This document shows positions 1-7,770 of a DNA stretch of 39,884 nt, piece by piece. This stretch comes from Oscillospiraceae bacterium. GTDB lineage: Bacteria > Bacillota > Clostridia > Oscillospirales > Ruminococcaceae. The stretch is taken from the NCBI GenBank assembly GCA_015067245.1, contig SVMV01000006.1:1-39884 (forward strand), in the 5' to 3' direction. Position 1 is the first letter of the stretch, and each line of letters opens with the position of its first letter. A model generated the notes under the pieces. The model was not told the origin of the DNA and made no database searches. It saw nothing but the letters and a program-made list of their open reading frames with translations. The translations under genes and the position numbers were made by a program.

Positions 1-230
1 TATATCACAAAATCCCGTTTTTTTCAATCCATCAGACTAAAACAGCGTGGAAACTTTTTGTGAAAAGTAAAAATATTATGAACTCATATCATTTTGGAGA
101 AAAACCCCTTGACAAATTCCGTCTTGTGGTATAATACAATTTAATGTTGCCAAACTTCTTTTCATACAAACGCACTCCTCGTCAACTTGGAACTCATCAC
201 CCTGATAAACCAAATCTTATTTATATTCTG

Positions 231-461
231 TCATCCTATGTAAAGATACAGAATATATCCAAGCACTAAAAATATGGGAATTGCACATATTACGCCTAAA
301 CCCAAGCATATTTTTCCTAATAATTGCATCTTATTCGTATTTTGCTCTCTGCTCTTTCTTATTGAATTAATTGCCGTAATTATCAAAGCAATCATAAGTA
401 CAAAGAGTGCAATTATTAAATACCAAAACAAAATAATATTAGGTGCATTCTCCATAATCAA
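231..461 (-). CDS. Small two-helix membrane protein, hypothetical
   Basis: 76-aa ORF with two hydrophobic segments flanking a basic/polar linker; lies in the decayed accessory region. Confidence 0.45.
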   Translation of the reverse strand: MIMENAPNIILFWYLIIALFVLMIALIITAINSIRKSREQNTNKMQLLGKICLGLGVICAIPIFLVLGYILYLYIG

Positions 462-468
462 TATCTCC

Positions 469-738
469 TCAATTTGTATTATACCTCTTCATAAAACTGA
501 TTCGTATATGAAGGTCCGAAATCTGTGCAATCCGAAATCCCGAAAAGCTATCCGGTATCTTTTCATTCTTGATTGTTATTTCATTTATCATCAATGCTTT
601 ATTACCCCATATGACCCATCCTATAATAAGGAGTAATATCGCAGTCACCATAACATTGGAATAGCTACTGCTTTTCCAATCCATTTTAAAATAATCATAA
701 TGCCTCCAATCTCGCCATAGCCATATATGGCATATCAT
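469..738 (-). pseudogene. Truncated N-terminal fragment of a YkuE-like metallophosphoesterase, fused upstream to unrelated sequence
   Basis: Contains TM segment then SGFRIAQISDLH (start of the metallophosphoesterase domain), after which homology stops and the ORF ends. Confidence 0.6.
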
Positions 739-1030
739 GATTTACTTCTGCACGGTAATAACTATCCATCGTAGATGGAGCATTAAACAATGCAGCCAGC
801 AAATATTTCTTTATATTTTTCACTTTGGACGTATTGCTCTTAAAACAATCCATCACATATTCGATATGAGAATAATTCAGTTTTAGAAATTTACTTTTCA
901 CAAGTGCAACAGGATATGTATTACTTGCGATTACCATACCATTTCTTGCCAAAGCTACACCTAAGTTAATACTTGTTGTAGTTTTTGCGACTCCACCTTT
1001 TTGGTTTGACACTGCAATAACTTTACCCAT
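695..1030 (-). pseudogene. Chimeric remnant: ParA N-terminus (Walker A) joined to RepA C-terminal (DUF6017-like) segment
   Basis: MGKVIAVSNQKGGVAKTTTSINLGVALARNG is a ParA start; SKFLKLNYSHIEYVMDCFKSNTSKVKNIKKYLLAALFNAPSTMDSYYRAEVNHDM is typical of RepA-family replication initiator C-termini. Confidence 0.6.
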
Positions 1031-1074
1031 ACGGCAACCTCCTAATCGATTAATAAGAATTAAAACTATAACGC

Positions 1075-1115
1075 AAAAAAGGACACCTTCTTTTTATTGA
1101 AAGTGTCCTTAAAAG
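1075..1115. terminator. Hairpin terminator-like sequence
   Basis: aaggacacctt...aaagtgtcctt inverted repeat flanked by A/T tracts. Confidence 0.4.
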
Positions 1116-1285
1116 TACAATATTTGATTAGTGTGCGCGTAAAATTCGTATATTTTTCGTATACGCCTCGTAGGTCAATTACGTACATAGACGTATTATT
1201 CTGTACTATTTATACAAAAATTGTTGCACTTTTGTTGCAGTACGCACAATGATTGGAGCCAAAAACCCTTGATTTTACTGGATTT

Positions 1286-1315
1286 TTACTTGTCCAGTGA
1301 CTTCATCGTTGGGAC
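1286..1315 (-). other. Putative distal attachment site: displaced lysS 3'-end-like sequence
   Basis: Minus strand reads GTC CCA ACG ATG AAG TCA CTG GAC AAG TAA (V-P-T-M-K-S-L-D-K-stop), matching the lysS end F-P-T-M-K-P-L-D-K-stop at 4961-4987 in the same orientation. Confidence 0.65.
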
Positions 1316-1442
1316 AGGGACATAGCAAAATTTTACATCCTTTATATCCCTACATAACCCTATTTAAGTCTATAAAATAACTGATTTTGCGGTCAGTCAT
1401 TCAGATATTTCTCCATATCCCTTTACATCCCTATACCAAAAT

Positions 1443-1461
1443 GGGGTAAGTTTGGGGTAAG
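1443..1461 (+). repeat. Direct repeat pair ggggtaag-N3-ggggtaag (putative integrase arm-type site, left)
   Basis: Two ggggtaag octamers at 11-bp phase; near-identical pair at 4860-4878. Confidence 0.5.
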
Positions 1462-1514
1462 GGGGTATGGTTTCTTTTTCTGACAATAAATGTTTTCCGC
1501 AGTGATATAATAAC

Positions 1515-1552
1515 ATAAAAAAGCCGCCATATCAATGGCGGCTTTAGCCTAT
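1515..1552 (-). terminator. Terminator of integrase gene
   Basis: aaaaaagccgccatatcaatggcggcttta: GC-rich hairpin followed by T-tract on the minus strand. Confidence 0.7.
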
Positions 1553-2769
1553 TTTATGTTTTGTTTTTCAGCAAATTTGCTGAATGAAGCCAGAATAGCT
1601 TTTTTCTGGGAATCAACATAGATATTCATCGTAGTCTCAATATCAGAATGTCCCAGAACTGTTTGGAGCGATTTTATATCATTGGTGCTTGCATAATACT
1701 CTGTTGCAAAAGTATGGCGGAAACTGTGGCAAGTGAATTTAGGCAGAGGAAGAAATTCTTCTCCTTTTTCTTTTGCTGCTTTTTCAGCTTCTTTGTTATA
1801 TTTATCTGATATTCGTGCAATCGCCAAATTGAACAGTCGCTGATGAACAGGATTTCCATTTTTGTTGAGTATAACAAAATCGTCAAATCCATTGATGGAC
1901 ATTTTACATTTCAAGTTCTTATCAGCCTGCATTTTCTGGATATCCAGAAAAGCCTGTTTTACATTTGGCAACATCGGTATGTATCTTTCACTGGTAGGTG
2001 TTTTTGTAGGACCGTAAATGTACCCACATTTTCCTACTTTTTTCTTCCTGTAAGATAAGCTATGAGTAATGTTAATATAGCCATTATCAAAGTCTATGTT
2101 TTCAGGTCTCAACGCTGCAAGTTCGCCTATGCGAATGCCTGTGTAAAGAAAGATTGTGAAAATAGGATGCCAGTGTTTGTAACAACGAGAATTTGCTACA
2201 AAGTCCATAAAGGCGTCTCTTTCAGCTGTTGTCAGAGAAATTCCTTTAGGCTTTTCATAGTCAGCAGACTGTTTTATTTCTCTCATTATATCTTCACAAG
2301 GATTTTTGCGAATATAATCGTCTTTAAGTGCCAACTTGAAAATCTGATAAAGCACAGTATGCATATTATCTATTGTTGAATATGCAAAGCCATCATCACG
2401 AAGTGAGATATAAAATTTTTTGATGTCAGTCGGTTTTATATTGGCAATTTTCCTTTTGCCAAGGCTATGCCTAACATTACTTTCATACATATATTTATAG
2501 TTCACATATGTGCTTTCTGCAAGATTGGTTTTCAGTGGCAACCAACGTTCATACATATCGTTGAGTGTCATTGTTCTGCCATCTGTCTGTATACCATCCA
2601 GAGTGTCCCTCTGGATGGTGCTTTCTTTTTCACGCAATTCTTTGAGTGTAGGTGCATAAACTGATTTGCGTTTATCATTTTCTTCCCAACGGAATTCATA
2701 AGTTCCGTTCTTGCGCTGTCTTTCGCCGTCCTTAAGTACACGGCCTTTGTTGTCTTTGCGGTTTGCCAT
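1549..2769 (-). CDS. int: Tyrosine recombinase / integrase (Tn916-type phage integrase family)
   Basis: 406 aa; N-terminal SAM-like domain, catalytic R (TGIRIGELAAL), HSFRHTFAT, LGHSDIETTMNIY motifs. Confidence 0.95.
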   Translation of the reverse strand: MANRKDNKGRVLKDGERQRKNGTYEFRWEENDKRKSVYAPTLKELREKESTIQRDTLDGIQTDGRTMTLNDMYERWLPLKTNLAESTYVNYKYMYESNVRHSLGKRKIANIKPTDIKKFYISLRDDGFAYSTIDNMHTVLYQIFKLALKDDYIRKNPCEDIMREIKQSADYEKPKGISLTTAERDAFMDFVANSRCYKHWHPIFTIFLYTGIRIGELAALRPENIDFDNGYINITHSLSYRKKKVGKCGYIYGPTKTPTSERYIPMLPNVKQAFLDIQKMQADKNLKCKMSINGFDDFVILNKNGNPVHQRLFNLAIARISDKYNKEAEKAAKEKGEEFLPLPKFTCHSFRHTFATEYYASTNDIKSLQTVLGHSDIETTMNIYVDSQKKAILASFSKFAEKQNIK

Positions 2770-2771
2770 AA

Positions 2772-3107
2772 TTAAATCTCCTTGTTGAACTTTAGTTCGC
2801 CTTTCAGATAAAGGCTCTGTTTATAATTACGATGTTCACGCATTATCCGTGCCCATTCGTCTTTGGTGTACTGGTCGTGATACTTTTTCCAGTTTTCTTT
2901 TCCACGCTGCTTAACTTTTTCAGCACGCTCTGGATTAACCAGTATGGCAATTAAACTACGGGAAACTCCGTATTTTTTTGCCAAAGCACGCTGACTTATA
3001 AGCCCTGTGGAGTATTCAGTACGAACGCTATTTTTTTGTTCTGTCGAGAGCCTTCGACGTCTGTCCTGCGATTCAGACAGTTTCATTTTTTCACTGATTC
3101 TTGGCAT
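2772..3107 (-). CDS. HTH domain protein of the integrative element
   Basis: 111 aa; SQRALAKKYGVSRSLIAILVNPERAEKVKQRGKENWKKYHDQYTKDEW; abuts int. Confidence 0.65.
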   Translation of the reverse strand: MPRISEKMKLSESQDRRRRLSTEQKNSVRTEYSTGLISQRALAKKYGVSRSLIAILVNPERAEKVKQRGKENWKKYHDQYTKDEWARIMREHRNYKQSLYLKGELKFNKEI

Positions 3108-3125
3108 AATTAATTCCCCCTTTTT

Positions 3126-3362
3126 TCAAGAACAAGACAAGAATTCAAGGTTGTCAAGGTACTGCAAAAAGTACACCCTTTTTATCAGGCGTTTCTTGCC
3201 TACCATAAGCAAAAAGTTATGTTGAACACCATCTTTATCGCAGATATGGCGGATGGTGTTTATACCGATACCTGTAAGAGCAGTTGCTTCTTCCATAGTA
3301 ATGGAGTATTTATTTTCGATGGCGACAATTTTATTGTCAGATGTAGCGGTGGAATAATTCAT
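3126..3362 (-). CDS. xis: Excisionase (Tn916 Xis-like)
   Basis: 78 aa; YSITMEEATALTGIGINTIRHICDKDG...FLLMVGKKRLIKRVYFLQYL. Confidence 0.75.
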   Translation of the reverse strand: MNYSTATSDNKIVAIENKYSITMEEATALTGIGINTIRHICDKDGVQHNFLLMVGKKRLIKRVYFLQYLDNLEFLSCS

Positions 3363-3530
3363 AAATACCTCCTTGTTATGTATTTCATTTTGTTTGTCAA
3401 AACGGCCAATATATATATTTGTACGTTTTCTTGTCTACACTTATATGATACTCTGTTCCGTTCTATAAAACAAGCAAAAATAATAAATTTCCATTTTCTC
3501 GAACAATGATGGACATTTTTGCCTGTGAAA

Positions 3531-3559
3531 TTGCTTTTCGATATGGAAAATGGTAAAAT
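3531..3559 (+). promoter_or_regulatory. Putative sigma-A promoter for the XRE repressor
   Basis: TTGCTT (3531-3536), 17-bp spacer, TAAAAT (3554-3559). Confidence 0.5.
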
Positions 3560-3596
3560 TAGTCCAATAAAACGAACAAAGGTGGTATTTTGCTGT

Positions 3597-4166
3597 ATGG
3601 CTGAACACGGAATTAAATGTAGCGTATTAGCACAGTTGATTGATGAAAAGAAGTTAAGTATAAATAGCTTGGCAAAGGAAACAGGTATATCAAAATCCAG
3701 CATATCTACATACTCTTCGTTCATGCAGGAGTATGCTGATATAAATTCAAAGAACCTTATTACGTTGGCAAAATACTTTAACGTATCCTGTGATTATCTT
3801 TTGGGATTGACAACTGTAAGAAATGTTGATAAAGAAATATTTGATACAGCTGAACTGTTTGCGATAGAGCCAAGTACAGTTGAAAATATCAGACAAGGCG
3901 CGATGGATGCCCACTTTACCTATGATAAGGCTATCGATAAACTCTTTTCTGACACAGGAAAGACCATACGATTTATGCATTTGGTGGCTTTATATTTTTC
4001 ACACTGCGCAGAGTTAACCACACTGCTGCAAGACAAAACGGAAGTTGACTATTACAGAGATTCTGCTTTTCAAAACGCTTATGATGATTTACTGAGTAAA
4101 AAAGATTTAACAGAGTTTAGACTGGAGAAAGCCTTAAAGGAATTGCTTAAAATTGAATATATATAG
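3597..4166 (+). CDS. XRE-family HTH transcriptional regulator (element repressor)
   Basis: LIDEKKLSINSLAKETGISKSSISTYSS...DINSKNLITLAKYFNVSCDYLLGLT; start placed at internal ATG 3597; divergent from xis. Confidence 0.8.
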   Translation: MAEHGIKCSVLAQLIDEKKLSINSLAKETGISKSSISTYSSFMQEYADINSKNLITLAKYFNVSCDYLLGLTTVRNVDKEIFDTAELFAIEPSTVENIRQGAMDAHFTYDKAIDKLFSDTGKTIRFMHLVALYFSHCAELTTLLQDKTEVDYYRDSAFQNAYDDLLSKKDLTEFRLEKALKELLKIEYI

Positions 4167-4220
4167 AAAAGGCCCACGCTATCATAGTGAATAAACACTA
4201 TGAAGAGCGTGGGCTATTTC
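4166..4220. terminator. Bidirectional terminator between convergent genes
   Basis: ggcccacgct...agcgtgggc inverted repeat. Confidence 0.7.
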
Positions 4221-4625
4221 ATTTTGTAAGAAACCTGCCAGAGAAATTTTTCTCCGGCAGGTAATTTTTTTGAAAAAATTTGAAAAAAGTTCTGAAAAAG
4301 ATGAAATCACCACCGAAAAAGCTTCGATACTCTCAAAGTTCTCGCTGGTGTATGGTGCGTAACAGATAAAGAAATCCCCTGCGATGATATCGTAAATTTC
4401 GTTGCCTGCCATCCCGTTCAGTTTCAATGCTCGGTTCAACGGCAAATTCATCAACTTGCCTTCATCGTTGCATATCAGTGCTACTTCGTCTTCGTACGGG
4501 TAAAGCGCCTGAATATATCCGCCAACTTCCGCTTGTAAAGATTCCAGACCTGTTGAAATTTCTTTGATAAATGCCTGCTTACCTGTTGGTACTGATACCA
4601 CTTTGATTGTTTTGTGTTTACTCAT
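4182..4625 (-). CDS. DUF3846-like mobile-element protein, C-terminus apparently altered
   Basis: MSKHKTIKVVSVPTGKQAFIKEISTGLESLQAEVGGYIQALYPYEDEVALICNDEGKLMNLPLNRAL resembles DUF3846; C-terminal part after SENFESI looks unrelated; stop lies in the terminator hairpin. Confidence 0.6.
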   Translation of the reverse strand: MSKHKTIKVVSVPTGKQAFIKEISTGLESLQAEVGGYIQALYPYEDEVALICNDEGKLMNLPLNRALKLNGMAGNEIYDIIAGDFFICYAPYTSENFESIEAFSVVISSFSELFSNFFKKITCRRKISLAGFLQNEIAHALHSVYSL

Positions 4626-4805
4626 CTTTATATCTCCTTTCAGTTTCCACATAAGGTTATTCCCTCTGGGGTTCTTTGCCTGAAAAAAGAGACAACCAGT
4701 CAAACAGTCAACAGAGCGTGGAATAAAAGCAAAGCGATTATGCCGCCGAAAGCTGTTGATTGCTTTGGCAGCGTTGTATATAATGCGGCAAATCAGAACC
4801 CAGAG

Positions 4806-4848
4806 AAACAAAAAAAGACGACCTTTTTTCAAGGTCGTCTTATAAAAA
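4806..4848 (+). terminator. Hairpin terminator-like sequence
   Basis: aaagacgaccttttttcaaggtcgtctta inverted repeat. Confidence 0.5.
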
Positions 4849-4859
4849 TCTTAAAATTC

Positions 4860-4878
4860 GGGGTAAATCTGGGGTAAG
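4860..4878 (+). repeat. Direct repeat pair ggggtaaa-N3-ggggtaag (putative integrase arm-type site, right)
   Basis: 17/19 identical to 1443-1461, same 11-bp phase. Confidence 0.5.
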
Positions 4879-4960
4879 CTGGTCGTATTGTCGTGAACAA
4901 ATATTAACTATTGTTGCAATATTTCAACAAACCTTCGGATTTACATAGATTTTTAATTCA

Positions 4961-6472
4961 TTATTTATCCAGCGGTTTCATTGTTGGGAACAGCAAAACG
5001 TCTCTGATGGAAGAGCTGTCTGTAAGCAGCATAACAAGTCTGTCAAGGCCAAAGCCAAGGCCGCCTGTTGGTGCAAGGCCGTATTCCAGTGCTGTTACAT
5101 AGTCGTAGTCCACCTGTGCTCTTGTGTTTGGTTCAAGGGCTTTGCGGTCTGCAACCTGTTTTTCAAAACGTGCACGCTGGTCGATTGGGTCGTTAAGTTC
5201 GCTGAATGCGTTGCCAAATTCTGTTGCGTTGATAAAGTATTCAAAACGTTCTGTAAAAGCTGGGTCTTCTGGTTTGCGTTTTGCAAGTGGGCTGATTTCT
5301 ACAGGATAATCGTAGATAAATGTTGGCTGAATAAGGTTTTCTTCAACAAATGCGTCAAAAAATTCTGCAAGGATTGCGCCTTTGCTTGGCACTTCAGGCA
5401 GGTCAACATTGTGCTGTTTTGCCACTGCAATTGCTTCTTCGTCGCTTGCAATTGTGTCAAAGTCTACGCCGCTGTATTTTTTAACAGCTTCTTTCATTGT
5501 CATTCTTTCCCAGTTGCCAAGGTCGATTGTGTGGCCCTGATAAGGAATTTCCAGTGTGCCGCAAACTTTGGAAGCAACTGTTTTCATCATATCTTCAACA
5601 AGGTCCATCATACCGTTGTAATCTGTGTATGCCTGGTAAAGCTCTATAGATGTAAATTCAGGGTTGTGCTTTGTGTCCATACCTTCGTTGCGGAAGATGC
5701 GGCCAACTTCATAAACCTTGTCAAAGCCGCCAACGATAAGACGTTTAAGATAAAGTTCTGTTTCAATACGCAGCACCATATCCATGTCAAGAGTGTTGTG
5801 GTGTGTGTAGAACGGACGTGCAGAAGCACCAATTTCGATTGGGTTAAGGATTGGTGTGTCAACTTCAAGGAAGCCGCGGTTGTCTAAAAATTCGCGCAGT
5901 GTGCGCAGAATAAGGCTGCGTTTTACAAATGTATCCTTAACCTCTGGGTTAACAATAAGGTCCAGTTCTCTCTGACGGTATCTTGTATCCTGGTCTTTAA
6001 GGCCGTGGAATTTTTCAGGAAGCGGAAGCAAGGATTTGCTGAGCAGTTCGATTGCTTTTACACGGATGGAAACTTCGCCGTGCTTTGTGCGGAAAACTTC
6101 GCCTGTAACGCCTGCAATATCGCCGATATCCCATGTGCAAACTTCTTTAAAGTAATCTGGGCCCAAAGCATCCTGACGCAGATAAAGCTGAATTTTGCCG
6201 CTGTTGTCTCTCAAATCCATAAATGCAGCTTTGCCCATAACACGTTTAGACATAATACGGCCTGCAAGGCTTACTGTTTTAACTTCTTCAGCTTCGTCGT
6301 CAAAGCCTTCAACTTCTGTTTTGGCATAGCTTGTAACATTGAACTTTGTTTTTGCAAAAGGGTCCTGACCTTTTTCCTGCAGTGCTTTAAGCTTATCGCG
6401 GCGAACCTGCAAAATTTCGCTTAAAGAAACTTCGTTTTCAACTGCTTCAATGTTTGGATTTTTCTGTTCCAT
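4961..6472 (-). CDS. lysS: Lysine--tRNA ligase (class II)
   Basis: MEQKNPNIEAVENEVSLSEILQVRRDKLKALQEKGQDPF...; class II motifs (RNEGMDTKHNPEFT; GLGFGLDRLVML); start set at ATG 6472. Confidence 0.97.
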   Translation of the reverse strand: MEQKNPNIEAVENEVSLSEILQVRRDKLKALQEKGQDPFAKTKFNVTSYAKTEVEGFDDEAEEVKTVSLAGRIMSKRVMGKAAFMDLRDNSGKIQLYLRQDALGPDYFKEVCTWDIGDIAGVTGEVFRTKHGEVSIRVKAIELLSKSLLPLPEKFHGLKDQDTRYRQRELDLIVNPEVKDTFVKRSLILRTLREFLDNRGFLEVDTPILNPIEIGASARPFYTHHNTLDMDMVLRIETELYLKRLIVGGFDKVYEVGRIFRNEGMDTKHNPEFTSIELYQAYTDYNGMMDLVEDMMKTVASKVCGTLEIPYQGHTIDLGNWERMTMKEAVKKYSGVDFDTIASDEEAIAVAKQHNVDLPEVPSKGAILAEFFDAFVEENLIQPTFIYDYPVEISPLAKRKPEDPAFTERFEYFINATEFGNAFSELNDPIDQRARFEKQVADRKALEPNTRAQVDYDYVTALEYGLAPTGGLGFGLDRLVMLLTDSSSIRDVLLFPTMKPLDK

Positions 6473-6712
6473 TTTATTCTCCTTTTTAAATTTATTTGAA
6501 ATATATATTTTATAAATCTTTATACAATAACGGCCGTCTGCATCTTTGCGGCAAAGCAAAGACACAATAATCCATTATCCATATTATTTTATCACAAATA
6601 CCCTTTTGCCGCAATATGTTTACACAACAAAAATAGGGGCAAAAAGCCCCTACTTACTGTAAAATATGTTGTATTAACCTGCAAAGGCGGCAAATTTGCC
6701 ATTGTGTGACAA

Positions 6713-7183
6713 TTAGCCAACCTGTTTGATTGTAAGTGTCATAACAGCACCTGTTGGAAGATGTACGCTTACAACGTCTCCTTCTTTGTGGCCAACCAAT
6801 GCAGCGCCGATTGGGCTGTCTGTGCTGATTTTGTTGTTGAATGGGTCAAATTCTGTGATGCCAACAATGTCGTAAGCTTCTTCAAAATCATCTTCGTCAA
6901 CCACAACAACATGGCTGCCAACTGTGATGCCTGTTGCAGACATTTCTTCTTTGTTAACAATTTTTGCGTGCTTGAGTGTATATTCAAGCTCGATGATTTC
7001 CTGTTCTACAAGGCCCTGTTCGTTTTTTGCTTCGTCGTATTCGCTGTTTTCAGAAAGGTCGCCAAAACCGCGTGCAACAGCAATTTTTTCTGCCATTTCT
7101 GCACGTTTTTCTGTTTTAAGATAGTCCAGCTTTTTAACAAGGTCGTCATAACCTTCCTGTGTCAACAAAATTTCTTTACTCAA
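6713..7183 (-). CDS. greA: Transcription elongation factor GreA
   Basis: 156 aa; LTQEGYDDLVKKLDYLKTEKRAEMAEKIAVARGFGDLSENSEYDEAKNEQ. Confidence 0.97.
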   Translation of the reverse strand: MSKEILLTQEGYDDLVKKLDYLKTEKRAEMAEKIAVARGFGDLSENSEYDEAKNEQGLVEQEIIELEYTLKHAKIVNKEEMSATGITVGSHVVVVDEDDFEEAYDIVGITEFDPFNNKISTDSPIGAALVGHKEGDVVSVHLPTGAVMTLTIKQVG

Positions 7184-7380
7184 TTTTATTATCTCCTTTA
7201 TTTAAAAGAGCTATGCCGTGTATATTTAAAGGGGCATAGCAACTTATCTTTTTACAACTTAACATAGTATATAGATAAAAGCGCAAAAAGTCAATAACTT
7301 TTGTGGAAATTTCATACAAAAACATGACTTTTTAAGCAAATTTTTGCGATTTCTTGCTAAATTTATCAGTATCATAAGCT

Positions 7381-7700
7381 GACGAGCGCCAGAGCATGAA
7401 GCTGATGATGTTTAATTATATGCACATGGGTGTTGTATTATTCTCTGCAGAATATATTTTCAGCATAAGCAGATTTTTATTTATTAAAAATGAGCACTGA
7501 TATATTCTGTTTAAATACAACAAGCAAGTCTGTTTTTGCCAAGCACAATGAACAAAGGTGTCTGATGATGAGCAAAGCGAAAGCTTTGGTGTATCATAGT
7601 TTTTTGTTCAAAGACCTTGCGGAAAAGAAACAGTAGGCGGGGGCTGTTGCCTGCAAACAGCGGCGCCCTTGGCACTTTGGACGGTCAAAGTGCCTTAATC
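7381..7700 (+). ncRNA. Candidate large structured non-coding RNA (family not assigned)
   Basis: No plausible CDS; nested long-range stems 7432-7439/7514-7521 and 7448-7457/7500-7509, GAAA-tetraloop hairpin 7573-7588 closed by 7565-7569/7593-7597, final hairpin 7671-7679/7686-7694 followed by T-rich DNA. Confidence 0.5.
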
Positions 7701-7704
7701 TTTA

Positions 7705-7745
7705 CACAGCAAAAAAGGCCCACAGATTTGCGGGCCCTCTTTGCC
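7705..7745 (-). terminator. Rho-independent terminator of the EF-G-like gene
   Basis: Minus strand gggcccgcaaatctgtgggcctttttt. Confidence 0.8.
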
Positions 7746-7770
7746 GGTTAAAAGTAAAAGGGAGTTGTGT

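Noticed and set aside
274-636. 120-aa plus-strand ORF
   Set aside because: Antisense to the small membrane ORF and phosphoesterase fragment, with no SD or domain signal.
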